NCBI RefSeq assembly: GCF_964019715.1
Contig: NZ_OZ026463.1
Coordinates: 620,001 to 684,000 of the forward strand
Length of the DNA: 64,000 nucleotides
Direction of reading: 5' to 3'
DNA from: Spiroplasma endosymbiont of Lonchoptera lutea
Lineage (GTDB): Bacteria > Bacillota_I > Bacilli_A > Mycoplasmatales > Nriv7
In this document: positions 53,063 through 64,000 of the stretch, piece by piece
Layout: the number at the start of each line of letters is the position of its first letter
How positions within the stretch are numbered: position 1 is the first letter of the stretch
Notes under the pieces: model-generated
Told to the model about the DNA's origin: nothing
What the model saw: the letters and a program-made list of their open reading frames with translations, nothing else
Database searches by the model: none
Program-made: the position numbers and the translations under genes

Positions 53063-53744
53063 AAAAATAAAATAAAAAATATTTCAACAAAAACTTTATA
53101 TAACATGTTTAAAACAAATCGAATGGGTTTTGATGAAAAAAATTTATTGAGAAAAGGCAAAAATAAACCTCATAAACAAAAAGAAACTAGGGGCAGAATT
53201 AATAATTGTAAATCTATTCATGAAAGAAATTTAATCATTCCAAATATTAAAAATATACAAGAATTTGGCCATTTAGAGGGAGATACTATCGTTGGTAAAG
53301 ATCATAAAAGTTCTATTATTACTTTAGCTGATATATGATCAAAAACCACAATTCCTTTGAAAACTAAAAATCATAAAGCAGAAAGTATTACACAAAGTAT
53401 AATAAAATTTATTTCAAAATTAATACCAGGAACAATTAAAACTATTACTTTTGATCGTGGTAAAGAATTTAGTAAATGAAAATTAATTGAAAAAAATTGT
53501 AATGTTAAAATTTATTTTGCAGATGCCGGAAAACCTTGTCAAAGAGGTTTAAATGAGAACAATAATGGTATTTTAAGAAGATATTTACCAAAATCTACTG
53601 ATTTATCTTCATATAAACAAAAAGACTTAAATTCTATAGCATTTCAAATTAATTCTACACCCAGAAAATCATTATCTTATAAAAGACCAATAGATTTAAT
53701 ACAATTATTTTAAAAAACTGTCCCATTTATATTTACAATTCAGG
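53063..53744 (+). mobile_element. IS30-A 3' fragment, first of a tandem pair
   Basis: 682 bp from an internal point (AAAAATAAAATAAAAAATAT) to the CAGG end, abutting the CAGG end of copy 9. It contains transposase codons from about 99 to the end, with no start of its own. Confidence 0.9.
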
Positions 53745-54426
53745 AAAAATAAAATAAAAAATATTTCAACAAAAACTTTATATAACATGTTTAAAACAAA
53801 TCGAATGGGTTTTGATGAAAAAAATTTATTGAGAAAAGGCAAAAATAAACCTCATAAACAAAAAGAAACTAGGGGCAGAATTAATAATTGTAAATCTATT
53901 CATGAAAGAAATTTAATCATTCCAAATATTAAAAATATACAAGAATTTGGCCATTTAGAGGGAGATACTATCGTTGGTAAAGATCATAAAAGTTCTATTA
54001 TTACTTTAGCTGATATATGATCAAAAACCACAATTCCTTTGAAAACTAAAAATCATAAAGCAGAAAGTATTACACAAAGTATAATAAAATTTATTTCAAA
54101 ATTAATACCAGGAACAATTAAAACTATTACTTTTGATCGTGGTAAAGAATTTAGTAAATGAAAATTAATTGAAAAAAATTGTAATGTTAAAATTTATTTT
54201 GCAGATGCCGGAAAACCTTGTCAAAGAGGTTTAAATGAGAACAATAATGGTATTTTAAGAAGATATTTACCAAAATCTACTGATTTATCTTCATATAAAC
54301 AAAAAGACTTAAATTCTATAGCATTTCAAATTAATTCTACACCCAGAAAATCATTATCTTATAAAAGACCAATAGATTTAATACAATTATTTTAAAAAAC
54401 TGTCCCATTTATATTTACAATTCAGG
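53745..54426 (+). mobile_element. IS30-A 3' fragment, second of a tandem pair
   Basis: Exactly the same 682-bp segment with the same breakpoint, repeated head to tail. Confidence 0.9.
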
Positions 54427-54837
54427 AAACCTAAAATCTTACATATTTTCCTCACTGAATATTTATTTTTGTTGTTATTAATTATTGTTATTTTTTCCCG
54501 ATTATCAGTGCTGCTTGCTTTAAAATGTCATTTTCCATTCGTAATTGTTGGTTTTCTTTTCGCAAGTAAATTAATTCATTTTCTTCGACAGTGCGATTAT
54601 CTTTTGCTTTAAATGACCCAGAATTATTATAATTTTTAATTCAACTATAAATAGTTGGTTTTGGTAAATTATATTCTTTCCCTAAATTAATAACACTTTT
54701 GTCATTTTTGTATAGCATTACAATTTGTTTTTTAAATTCTTCAGAGTATGAGGTTTTATTTCCCATTTTTATATTCCTTCTTTCTTAATAATTTTGAAGT
54801 CTATATAATTATGGTCCAACTTATTGTAGCCTATCCA
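54427..54837 (-). mobile_element. IS3-C fragment with intact left end
   Basis: 411 bp: the first codons of orfB, all of orfA, and the left inverted repeat ending at 54837. Confidence 0.9.
54488..54766 (-). CDS. IS3-C OrfA
   Basis: 92 aa, intact frame. orfB is truncated after about 10 codons by the IS30-A fragment. Confidence 0.85.
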
Positions 54838-54857
54838 TAAGAAAACTAAACGCGACC
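54838..54857. repeat. 20-bp inverted repeat, copy 2
   Basis: Exact reverse complement of 4186-4205, starting at the first base after the IS3-C end. Confidence 0.75.
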
Positions 54858-55089
54858 AATATTTACCTTCTACTTTTTGTTATTTTAGGTTAGTGTTATA
54901 ATTTATTGTGAAATGATTATCTAATGATTGCTTAGTTGTGCACGATAAATTCATTTAGGGAAGGTTTTAATGTCGCTAATAAATGTGATATTATTGTTTC
55001 AGTTGTTAGACATTTTGTCGTCAATAAACTAGATTTTGGATGTTTATTAAGGTTAGTAAGAGAATTTCTTAAAAAAAGGAGAATTGTAG
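54858..55089 (+). promoter_or_regulatory. ileS promoter and untranslated leader
   Basis: An extended -10 TGTTATAAT ends at 54902. A leader of about 180 nt follows before AAAGGAG at 55075-55081 and the ileS ATG. The leader has no ORF and no recognisable T-box core sequence; a shorter hairpin-based control cannot be excluded. Confidence 0.55.
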
Positions 55090-57831
55090 ATGCGTGATTG
55101 AAAAAGTACTTTGTTAATGCCACAAACTATGTTTGAAATGCGAGCTAATTTAAAAGATAAAGAACTGCATTATCAGCAAAAGTGGCAAAAAGAACAATTA
55201 TGGTCACAAATTTTATTGAAAAATGAATTTGGTAAAAAGTTTATTTTACATGATGGACCACCTTATGCTAATGGTAGTATTCATGTTGGTCATGCTTTGA
55301 ATAAAATTTTAAAAGATATTATTGTGCGAAATCGTAGTTTTAATGGTTATTATGCACCATTATTATTTGGTTGAGATACACATGGATTACCAATTGAAAC
55401 CGCAGTTACTAAGTTAAATATTGAGTGAAAAAAATCAGATCCAGTTTTATTTCGTAATAAGTGTTATGAATATGCTCAAGAGCAAATAGCAATTCAAAAG
55501 CAACAATTTGCTCGTTTAGGGTTATTAAATATTCCTAATGATGAATATATTACTTGTGTTCCCACATATGAAGGTTATCAAATTGATTTTTTAATAATGA
55601 TGATTGAACAAAAGCTTATTTATCGGGGATTAAAACCTGTATATTGGTCACCAAGTAGTCAGACAGCGTTAGCTGAAGCAGAAGTAGAATATATGGAAAA
55701 GACATCACCAAGTATTTTTGTTGCTTGTGATTTGAAAGCTGGTAATGGTGTTTTAGATAATGATGTACGATTAGTAGTATGAACGACAACACCGTGAACA
55801 TTAACTAGTAATCAATTTATTGCTGTTGGTAAAGATATTGAATATGTTGTTATTAACTCCAACCAAGGTAAATTGGTCGTTGCTAAGGAATTATTAGCAA
55901 AAGTTAGTGAACAATGTCAGTTATTAGATGTTAAAGTTATTAAACAATTAATTGGAGCTAATTTAGTTGGTATTACTTATTTTCATCCGTTATATAGCAA
56001 TATTATTAATAAAGTAGTTTTAGGACATCATATTACTTTAACTGAGGGGACAGCATTAGTTCATACTGCTTGTGGTTTTGGCGTTGATGATTTTATTATT
56101 GGTCAACAAAATAATACTGCTCCAATTGTTAGTGTTGATGATGCTGGTTATTTTACTGATATAATTAATGATGAACAATTATATGGTAAATTTTATGAAG
56201 ATACTAATAAAATTATTACTACCAGATTAAAAGCTGACAATAGATTATTAGCTTTATCTTTTATTAAGCATTCTTATCCTCATGATTGAAGGACTAAAAA
56301 GCCAATTATTTATCGTGCAACTGAACAATGGTTTGTTGCTATTAGTGCGATTAAATCACAATTATTGGAACAAATTAATCAAGTTAAATATTTACCAGTT
56401 TGAGGGCAAGAAAGAATGCGTCAGATGATTATGCATCGTGATGATTGATGTATTTCGCGTCAAAGATTATGGGGAGTACCGATTACTATTTTATATGGTG
56501 AAGATAATGAACCGATTTATGATGTGGCATTAATTAAACATTTTCGTGATTTAATTGCGCAATATGGAACAGCAATTTGATGAAGTTGATCATTAGATAA
56601 GTTATTGCCAAAAAATTATGTGCATCATCAAGCCCCTAATGGTAAGTTTCGTAAAGAAACTGATATTATGGATGTTTGATTTGATAGTGGAATTTCGCAT
56701 TGAAACTTGTGGCAACAAAAGCATTGAAAATATCCTGTGGATCTTTATTTAGAAGGCAGTGATCAGTTTCGGGGATGATTTAATTCTTCATTAACTACGG
56801 GTGTTATTAGTCCATTAAAACGAGCTCCTTATGAACAAGTAATTATTCACGGCTTTATTAATGATGAAAAAGGTAAAAAAATGTCAAAATCATTAGGTAA
56901 TGTTGTTGACCCTTTGGAAGTATGTAATACTTATGGCAGTGATATTTTACGATTATGGGTTTCATCAGTTGATTATACTGATGAAATGAAAATTGGTAAT
57001 GATATTTTAAAACAAGTTAGTGAAACCTATCGTAAGATTCGTAATACAATGCGTTTTATGTTAGGAAATTTATTTGATTTTAAATTAGAACATATTGTTA
57101 AAGAGTATGAAATAGTTGATCAGTATTTATTAGTTAAAACTCAAGAATATCATCAAGCAACCCAAGTAGCATATAATAATTATGATTTTAATGAAGTATA
57201 TGTATTAACAAATAATTTTATTGTTAATAGCCTTTCAGCATTTTATCTTGATTTTACTAAAGATATTTTGTATATTGAAGAAGCAAATAGTATGCGTCGA
57301 AAACAAGTACAAACAACAATTTATTATATTTTACAAGCGCTATTGTTTAATTTGGCACCAATTTTAGTTCACACTTGTGAAGAAGTTTATGAGTATTTAC
57401 CGTTAACAAATAAATTATCTTCAATTCATTTAATGGATATGGTTGTCTTACCAACATTTGAAAATATTAAGGAAATTAAAAATATTGGATATAAACTTTT
57501 ACAATTACGCGAAGATGTTAATAAGGCATTAGAACTAGCAAGAAATGAAAGAATTATTGGTAAGTCTTTACAAGCTCAAGTTATTATGGAGTTAAATGAT
57601 AATTATCAAGAGTTAGCAACAATAAATAATTTAGGACAAATGTTTATTATTAGTGAGTTAATTGTTATTAATAATTTAAGTGAGGGTGTTCAGTATCCAA
57701 CGGCTAAAATTGCGGTAAAATTAAAACTTGGTGATAAGTGTGTTCGTTGTTGAATGATTGTGAGTGTTACGATGGATGAACTTTGTTCTCGTTGTCAAAA
57801 GGTTATTAGTAAATTAGAGGAAAATAAATAA
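55090..57831 (+). CDS. ileS: Isoleucyl-tRNA synthetase
   Basis: 913 aa, class Ia synthetase that charges tRNA-Ile and edits Val in its CP1 domain. The ATP-binding HIGH region is 'PPYANGSIHVGHA', the editing domain includes 'WTTTPWTL' and 'THGLPIE'-like elements (DTHGLPIE), and 'KKMSKSLGN' is the KMSKS loop. The C-terminal zinc finger is present as 'CVRCW...CSRC'. Many TGA codons read as Trp. The stop overlaps the lspA start (TAATG). First gene of the operon ileS-lspA-rluD. Confidence 0.97.
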
Positions 57832-58370
57832 TGAATCGTCATTTAAAACAGTGAAAAAATTCAGTTAAGGAATATTTCAGTAATTATACTTGAAATTTAA
57901 AGAAAAAATTATTATTGTTAATAGGTATTTTTATTCTGATTTTAATTGATTTTGTAATTAAAAATGTTGTTATTAATAATTTAAATGAAATGGTTAATTT
58001 TTTACCAGGATTTATTCAAATAGAGTTAGTATATAACACAGGAGCGGCATTTGGAATTGGTGCTGAAAATCCTCAATTAATGGTTGTTGTGCAAAGTATT
58101 ATTATTTTATTAATTTTAGTAGGATTTTTATTTGCCCAAACAACAATGATGAATATTGGTTTAGCATTAATTGTTGCGGGTGCATTAAGTAATTTTGGTG
58201 ATCGGTTTTCAAATCAAATTGTTGAATGAGGTGTTGTTGATTATTTTTCTTGACAATTATTTCCACCATATTCAATTTTTAATATTGCCGATATGTTTGT
58301 GGTTGGCGGAACAATGGTAATTATTTTTGCAATTATTTTAACACCAATAACTAGTTATTGAGAACAATAA
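57831..58370 (+). CDS. lspA: Lipoprotein signal peptidase (signal peptidase II)
   Basis: 179 aa. Cleaves the prolipoproteins seen elsewhere in the window. Four hydrophobic segments. The catalytic Asp pair lies in 'GALSNFGDR' and 'FNIADMFV', and 'YNTGAAFGIG' is the conserved N-x-G-A-A-F motif. An N-terminal extension of about 30 basic residues precedes the first membrane segment. Coupled to ileS by one base, and 1 nt from rluD. Confidence 0.94.
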
Positions 58371-58371
58371 G

Positions 58372-59298
58372 ATGGAAAAGAAATTAGTTATTATTGTTGA
58401 AGATACACCAAGTATTAAAAGAATTGATAAGTATTTGCAATTAAAATTTTCTGCAATTAGAGGACTTTCTCGTAGTCAAATTCAAAAATTAATTACTAAT
58501 AAAAAAGTTATTGTTAATAATCAAATTATTACTAATAACTATAATGTTAAGCAAGATGATGTGATTATAATTAATTTTCAAGAAGAGAAATCTTGACAAG
58601 GCGAAAATCTTGATGAAAAAGATTTAGATATTGTTTATGAAGATGATTATTTATTGGTAATAAATAAACCAAAAAATCTTGTTGTTCATCCCGGAGTTGG
58701 TAATTGAGATAATACACTAGTTAATATTTTATTAGCTAAAGATATTAAATTATCTGATAATGATATCGCAAGACCAGGTATTGTCCATCGTTTAGATAAA
58801 AATACAACAGGGTTACTTATTATTGCTAAATGTAATTCTGTTCATCAAAAGTTAACTAGTCAGTTACAAAATAAATCTTTAACTAGAAAGTATTTTGCTC
58901 TTGTTCGTGGTATTATTAATAAAGAGAATGGCTTTATTGATGGTCCCATTGGTCGTGATCCTAAAAATCGTAAACGAATGGCGATTGTTTTTAAAAATAG
59001 TAAACCAGCTCAAACTAAATTTAATGTTATTAAAAGATTTTTAGAAAGTAATATTACTTTTCTTGAATGTGAGTTATTAACAGGAAGAACACATCAAATT
59101 CGTGTTCACTTAAGTTCTATTAAACATCCTATTTTAGGAGATCATTTATATGGAATTAAACAAGATTTAGATGAACCTTATGAACAATATTTACATGCTC
59201 ATGAGATTGCATTTATTCATCCTATTAGTGGTAAAAAAATGCAGTTGAATTGTGAATTACCAGAATCTTTTAAAACAAGGTTAGATAGTTTACAATAA
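58372..59298 (+). CDS. rluD: Large-subunit pseudouridine synthase, RluD family
   Basis: 308 aa. N-terminal S4 domain ('[12 protein letters not shown]...[19 protein letters not shown]', residues 15-55) binds rRNA. The catalytic core has '[18 protein letters not shown]' with the nucleophilic Asp, '[12 protein letters not shown]' and '[10 protein letters not shown]', the RluA/RluC/RluD signatures. Usual partner of lspA in Firmicutes and Mollicutes. One TGA-encoded Trp at about residue 75. Confidence 0.95.
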
Positions 59299-59341
59299 GG
59301 TTTTTAATCACTTAGTGATAAGCTTTATCTAATAAGGGAGT

Positions 59342-60685
59342 ATGACAATGGAAAGAAATACATTTGATATTTTAAAAATGCAATTAGTTGAGTATTTTAA
59401 ACAAATTGAAAAATATCAAATTCATCAGCGGAAATGACGCTGAAAGCGAAATAAAGAACATAATTTATATTTAATTAATTTATTTAATAAGAGTTATCAA
59501 GTTATTAAGATTTTGGATTATTTTAATCATTCAGAGATGTGATCGACAAAAGATTTAAAACAAAATCAGTTAGATATTGATAGTTTTCGTAAAGAAATTG
59601 CTACTAGTAGTCATAGTAAATTACAAGTATTAACAATTGTATTAACTAAAGTTATTCATGAACCATTGCTTTTTAGTAATAACGATGGGATTGTTTTTGT
59701 TAATCCAGAAACTTTAGTTGCGCAATTGAAACCAATTTATTCACAAATTGATCAAATTGAAACCATTACTTTTCAAGAAAAACCTAGTAATGATGACGAA
59801 GTTTTTGATCCGAAGTCAATTACTAGTGATGATTTAAAAGAAGGTTCGTTATTGCAAAAACGAATGAAGGATTTTCATAATTTAACAACTAAGCAAAATA
59901 TATTTTTAGCTTATGTGTTTACATTTATTCCCTTGCTATTACCAATTTTAGTGCCATTTTTTGTGCCACAAATTCGTGAGATTTTGCAAGGAAAAAATGA
60001 TAATAGTTTAATTGATGGGGGATTTGAGTCACAATTAATGTTAGGTGGTTCTTATAAACATTTAATTTTTCAAGCTGGTCAGTTTTGGCGATGAATAGTT
60101 TATCCATTAGCGGGTGACAATATGTTTAATTTATTTTTATCGTGTTTAGTTATTTTTTATTGTGCTCGTTTAGTTGAGTCATTTTATAAACCATGAAAGT
60201 TAGGGTTAATTATTCTTTGTACAACAGTAATTGTTGGCTTTACTCATTCAGTTGTTGCTAGTGCGATGTATCATTTTAAGTCGCAAAAGATACCAAATAT
60301 TTTAACAGGACCTTTATATTGAGCATGAATGGTAATTCCACCACTTTATATTTTTAGTTTTACTAAAAAGGATTTTTCAGCTTTTGTTGTTCGCAGAAGA
60401 CTAATTTTACCAACAGTTTTTATGTTGGTAACATTTATTTCAAGTGGTGACCGTTTAGCAATGCCATTAGTTTTGACTTTTTTCGTTAGTTTTTTTATTA
60501 GTTATTTTTTAGGTTATACTAAGCAAGCATGAGAATGAAAGCGCGGTGTTGCTGTTGTTGTTGTTTTAGTATTAGTGTTAGTGGTATTAATTTTGTATTT
60601 AACTAATAATCGTTTTTTTACTGATGAAGATGGTTGAACTCATACAATTCTTGAAGATTATGTTAAGCTAGGTTTAATTTCATAG
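59342..60685 (+). CDS. Rhomboid-like membrane protein without a clear catalytic serine
   Basis: 447 aa from ATG 59342 (ATG 59348 possible). The first 190 residues are soluble and polar. Then come six or seven membrane helices. 'GQFWRWIVYPLAGDNMFNLFLSCLVIFYCARLVE' follows the rhomboid W-R...H/N...L...E pattern. The expected G-x-S-G active site and distal His are not evident (VGFTHSVVASAMYHF), so it could be a pseudoprotease or a related GluP-type protein. GGGAG lies 7 nt upstream of the first ATG. It follows rluD by 43 nt and may belong to that operon. Confidence 0.6.
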
Positions 60686-60718
60686 GAAAAATTAGATATT
60701 TTTGGTATATTTAGATAG

Positions 60719-60937
60719 ATGATGTCAAAACGCTTATCTTATTTAACATGAGATCAATATTTTATGAGTGTTGCTAAAGTTTCTGCTTTAAGGAGTAAAG
60801 ACCCTAATACGCAAGTTGGTGCTTGTATTGTTAACGACCGCCAGCAAATAATTGCTACTGGTTATAATGGTTTACCACGACTTTTAGATGATGACAACTA
60901 TCCTTGAGGTCGGACAGGAAAATTTCCTGAAATGTAA
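60719..60937 (+). pseudogene. dCMP/cytidine deaminase-family (ComEB-like), 3' end lost
   Basis: [39 protein letters not shown]... is the start of a deoxycytidylate deaminase, including 'TGYNGLP'. At residue 69 the frame runs into the IS30-A end, adds PEM and stops at TAA. The zinc ligands (H-A-E and P-C-x-x-C) are missing. The remainder of the gene is not present to the right of the IS complex (63586 onward), so the 3' part was deleted. The cell has presumably lost this route to dUMP unless another copy exists. Confidence 0.88.
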
Positions 60938-61398
60938 AATTAAAAAGGACACTTATATAAAAAACAAATTGTGTTAATTCTATAATTAAGAAAAGAAAGG
61001 AATTAGCACAATGTATAAGTATCTGACTATTGAATCAATAATAGCAATAAAAGAATATAAAAGTTATGGATTTTCTATTCGTAAAATAGCAAAAGCAATT
61101 GATTATAGTAAATCAACTGTACACAGAGTTTGTAAATTATTAAATCAAAACTTATTACCATTAGAAATATTGAATCAAGTTCAAAAAAATAAACAAAATG
61201 CAGGTAGAAAATTAATAATTTTAACTTTAACAGAAATTAATACTATCAATCATTTGTTAATTACTAAAAATTATGCTCTTGATATAATTGCTGATTTTTT
61301 AAAGAAAAATAAAATAAAAAATATTTCAACAAAAACTTTATATAACATGTTTAAAACAAATCGAATGGGTGGATTGGCAACCCTTTTTAGGACACTTT

Positions 61399-62199
61399 TT
61401 ATGTAGACTGGTATTTTCTAAATTCAACGGGAGTTAAATAATTTAAACTGCCATGAATTCGAATATTGTTATATCAATTAACAAAATCAAATAGTTCGCA
61501 TTTTAGTTGTGTTAAGTTTGCAAATTTTTTACCGTTAATAAATTCGGTTTTAAAGGTTTTGTAAGTTGCTTCAGCAACAGCATTATCATATGGGCATCCT
61601 TTGGAGCTTAATGATCTTTTAATTTTAAAGGTTATTAAAATTTCATCAATAATTTTATTTTTAAACTCATTACCACGATCAGTATGAAATAAAGTTATTT
61701 TATTTAATGGTCGTGTTATCTTGTGAAAAGCTTGTTGAACTAATTCAGCAGTTTTATTTGGCCCAGCACTATAGCCAATTACTTCGCGATTAAACAAGTC
61801 AATTAATAAACAAATATAATGTCATTTAGTGCCAACTTGAACATATGTTAAATCACTAACAACAACTTCATTTGGTTTTTTGTCATTAAATTGACGATTT
61901 AAAACATTATTAATTTCGTCATTATTAACTGTTTTTTTATGATTACAATATTTTAACTTGGTGTATTTAGAAACCAAATTATTTTTGATCATAATGAATC
62001 GGATTTTTCGTCGTGATAAAATGATATTTTTTCTTATTAAAACAGCTTTAATTTTACGAGCACCATAAATCTTGCGACTTTTATTAAATGCACTGATAAC
62101 TTCTTGTTCATAATTATTAACATCAAACTTGGTGCATTTATTAGTTTGATAATAATATGTTGATTTTAGTAAACCTAAAATCTTACATATTTTCCTCAC
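61399..62199 (-). CDS. IS3-C OrfB, DDE intact
   Basis: 266 aa from GTG 62199. 'VVSDLTYV', 'TDRGNEF' and 'VAEATYKTF' are all present, so this copy, with its orfA, is a likely source of active OrfAB. Confidence 0.9.
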
Positions 62200-62231
62200 T
62201 GAATATTTATTTTTGTTGTTATTAATTATTG

Positions 62232-62510
62232 TTATTTTTTCCCGATTATCAGTGCTGCTTGCTTTAAAATGTCATTTTCCATCCATAATTGTTGGTTTTC
62301 TTTTCGCAAGTAAATTAATTCATTTTCTTCGACAGTGCGATTATCTTTTGCTTTAAATGACCCAGAATTATTATAATTTTTAATTCAACTATAAATAGTT
62401 GGTTTTGGTAAATTATATTCTTTCCCTAAATTAATAACACTTTTGTCATTTTTGTATAGCATTACAATTTGTTTTTTAAATTCTTCAGAGTATGAGGTTT
62501 TATTTCCCAT
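62232..62510 (-). CDS. IS3-C OrfA
   Basis: 92 aa. An Arg to Trp change in the zipper-like segment (QQLWMEND) separates it from the other copies. Confidence 0.87.
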
Positions 62511-63201
62511 TTTTATATTCCTTCTTTCTTAATAATTTTGAAGTCTATATAATTATGGTCCAACTTATTGTAGCCTATCCAGGGTTTTGATGAAAAAAAT
62601 TTATTGAGAAAAGGCAAAAATAAACCTCATAAACAAAAAGAAACTAGGGGCAGAATTAATAATTGTAAATCTATTCATGAAAGAAATTTAATCATTCCAA
62701 ATATTAAAAATATACAAGAATTTGGCCATTTAGAGGGAGATACTATCGTTGGTAAAGATCATAAAAGTTCTATTATTACTTTAGCTGATATATGATCAAA
62801 AACCACAATTCCTTTGAAAACTAAAAATCATAAAGCAGAAAGTATTACACAAAGTATAATAAAATTTATTTCAAAATTAATACCAGGAACAATTAAAACT
62901 ATTACTTTTGATCGTGGTAAAGAATTTAGTAAATGAAAATTAATTGAAAAAAATTGTAATGTTAAAATTTATTTTGCAGATGCCGGAAAACCTTGTCAAA
63001 GAGGTTTAAATGAGAACAATAATGGTATTTTAAGAAGATATTTACCAAAATCTACTGATTTATCTTCATATAAACAAAAAGACTTAAATTCTATAGCATT
63101 TCAAATTAATTCTACACCCAGAAAATCATTATCTTATAAAAGACCAATAGATTTAATACAATTATTTTAAAAAACTGTCCCATTTATATTTACAATTCAG
63201 G

Positions 63202-63585
63202 AAACTAAAAATCATAAAGCAGAAAGTATTACACAAAGTATAATAAAATTTATTTCAAAATTAATACCAGGAACAATTAAAACTATTACTTTTGATCGTG
63301 GTAAAGAATTTAGTAAATGAAAATTAATTGAAAAAAATTGTAATGTTAAAATTTATTTTGCAGATGCCGGAAAACCTTGTCAAAGAGGTTTAAATGAGAA
63401 CAATAATGGTATTTTAAGAAGATATTTACCAAAATCTACTGATTTATCTTCATATAAACAAAAAGACTTAAATTCTATAGCATTTCAAATTAATTCTACA
63501 CCCAGAAAATCATTATCTTATAAAAGACCAATAGATTTAATACAATTATTTTAAAAAACTGTCCCATTTATATTTACAATTCAGG
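63202..63585 (+). mobile_element. IS30-A 3' fragment after copy 10
   Basis: 384 bp from an internal AAACTAAAAATC to the CAGG end. Same design as the tandem fragments at 53063-54426 but with a different breakpoint. Confidence 0.9.
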
Positions 63586-63591
63586 TAGTAA

Positions 63592-63617
63592 AAAAACTAC
63601 GCTATAGCGTAGTTTTT
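63592..63617 (-). terminator. Terminator of the ferritin gene
   Basis: AAAAACTACGC / GCGTAGTTTTT, loop TATA. It overlaps the ferritin stop codon, unusually tight. Confidence 0.88.
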
Positions 63618-64000
63618 ATTTGTCAGTATAGGGAAGGATAACTTTTAGAGTATCCGGTTCTTCGCGTTTAGCAAGGTGCTTATCAATACCATAATAGTTA
63701 TTATTAGACATTTTAATCTTATCAATATAGGTTTTTGCGAGTTCAACTTCTTCGTAGAAATCAATTAGGAATCAGTCAAGAAATTTAATTGTTAGGAAAT
63801 CTTTGGCTTCTTGACAGGTTGCAATTAGAGTATTAGTTTTTTCAATAAATTGCAGTTTGTAAGTCAGATATTTTTCCATTAATTCTAATAAACTTTTTTC
63901 ATGATGTGCTTCTGGTTGGGTTGGATTAACAATAAGTATTTCATCCCGACCAATTAAATAATTATATATTTTTCTTGTATGTAAGACTTCATCTTGTGCT
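63616..64000 (-). CDS. Ferritin-like iron storage protein, C-terminal part (gene starts beyond the window)
   Basis: 128 residues ending LPYTDK at TAA. 'AQDEVLHTRKIYNYLIGRDE' resembles ferritin helix B with the E/H iron ligands. 'FLDWFLIDFYEEVELAKTYIDKI' corresponds to helix D with the D-x-x-x-E-E ferroxidase residues. Ferritins store iron as Fe(III) in a 24-subunit shell. One TGA reads as Trp. No downstream gene within the transcript, because the terminator overlaps the stop. Confidence 0.8.

Larger units (their letters stand above)
61370..62581 (-). mobile_element. IS3-C, complete copy inside IS30-A copy 10
   Basis: 1212 bp with the 3-bp duplication GGG (61367-61369, 62582-62584). Uninterrupted reference copy for the one at 49844. 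Confidence 0.94.
61011..63170 (+). pseudogene. IS30-A transposase, copy 10, interrupted by IS3-C
   Basis: Frame open from ATG 61011 to codon 119, then IS3-C (61370-62581). It resumes after one GGG copy in 'TNRMG-FDEKN' and ends at TAA 63168-63170. Otherwise intact, so precise loss of IS3-C would restore it. Confidence 0.92.
60926..63201 (+). mobile_element. IS30-A copy 10, carrying IS3-C
   Basis: 2276 bp = 1061 + 1212 + 3 (GGG duplication). Confidence 0.93.

Noticed and set aside
53036-53338. 100-aa ORF starting MSFLILHFRKNK
   Set aside because: It begins antisense in an IS30-A end and runs into a truncated 3' fragment, a chance fusion with no start signals.
54858-55089. T-box riboswitch upstream of ileS
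   Set aside because: The leader is long enough, but the conserved T-box core (GGTGGNACCGCG-like) and a terminator hairpin are not seen.
1-64000. CRISPR arrays
   Set aside because: No regularly spaced short repeats were seen. All repeats found are IS copies, the 342-bp phage duplication or terminal repeats.

Overview
The window is AT-rich DNA read with the Mollicutes code: in every recognisable housekeeping gene (infB, pgi, ileS, sufS, pgcA) TGA must be tryptophan, so most genes look broken under the standard code. TGA=Trp, plectrovirus-type genes, prolipoproteins and many insertion sequences point to a Spiroplasma chromosome. The genus is inferred from content, not from a marker search.

Layout. 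1-3979: end of nusA, ylxR (rnpM), infB, rbfA and a PstS-type lipoprotein, all on the plus strand. 4365-5865: an IS3 fragment cut by an IS30 element. 5915-19811: a mostly minus-strand block with an FNT (formate/nitrite) transporter, six tRNAs (Val, Thr, Tyr, Gln, Lys, Leu in transcript order), pgi and an S1-domain gene, an FeS/folate cluster (sufS, sufU, MTHFS), two large lipoproteins and a HIT protein on the plus strand, then pgcA-yhaM. 19886-40630: an accessory region. A two-gene locus for unknown proteins is shattered by nested insertions, among them a plectrovirus provirus of about 8.1 kb (29447-39825). 40731-43743: a membrane protein, two alkaline-phosphatase-superfamily proteins and a small protein. 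43837-54837: a second, decayed plectrovirus and piled-up IS copies. 55090-60685: ileS-lspA-rluD and a rhomboid-like protein. 60719-63585: a truncated dCMP deaminase gene, cut by an IS30 copy carrying an IS3. 63616-64000: the end of a ferritin gene.

Three insertion sequences recur. 'IS30-A' is 1061 bp, has CCTGAA ends and encodes a 314-aa transposase. 'IS30-B' is 1077 bp, encodes a different 314-aa transposase and makes 4-bp target duplications. 'IS3-C' is 1212 bp, of IS150 type, with orfA/orfB joined by a probable -1 frameshift and 3-bp duplications. Nesting order can be read exactly: unknown gene > IS30-B > plectrovirus provirus > IS3-C and IS30-A.

The most interesting object is the provirus. 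It lies between 15-bp direct repeats, has imperfect inverted termini beginning TGT, and carries its own DDE transposase whose stop codon lies inside one terminus. Removing it together with one repeat restores the 945-nt IS30-B transposase frame exactly. It encodes coat, Zot-type ATPase and small membrane proteins, a 621-aa putative adsorption protein, and directly downstream a small lipoprotein carrying a nearly identical copy of that protein's N-terminal domain. It also encodes a secreted Gly/Ala-rich, bacteriocin-like protein whose reading frame turns on an 11-G tract. A second poly-G tract breaks the frame of an unrelated gene at 21122.
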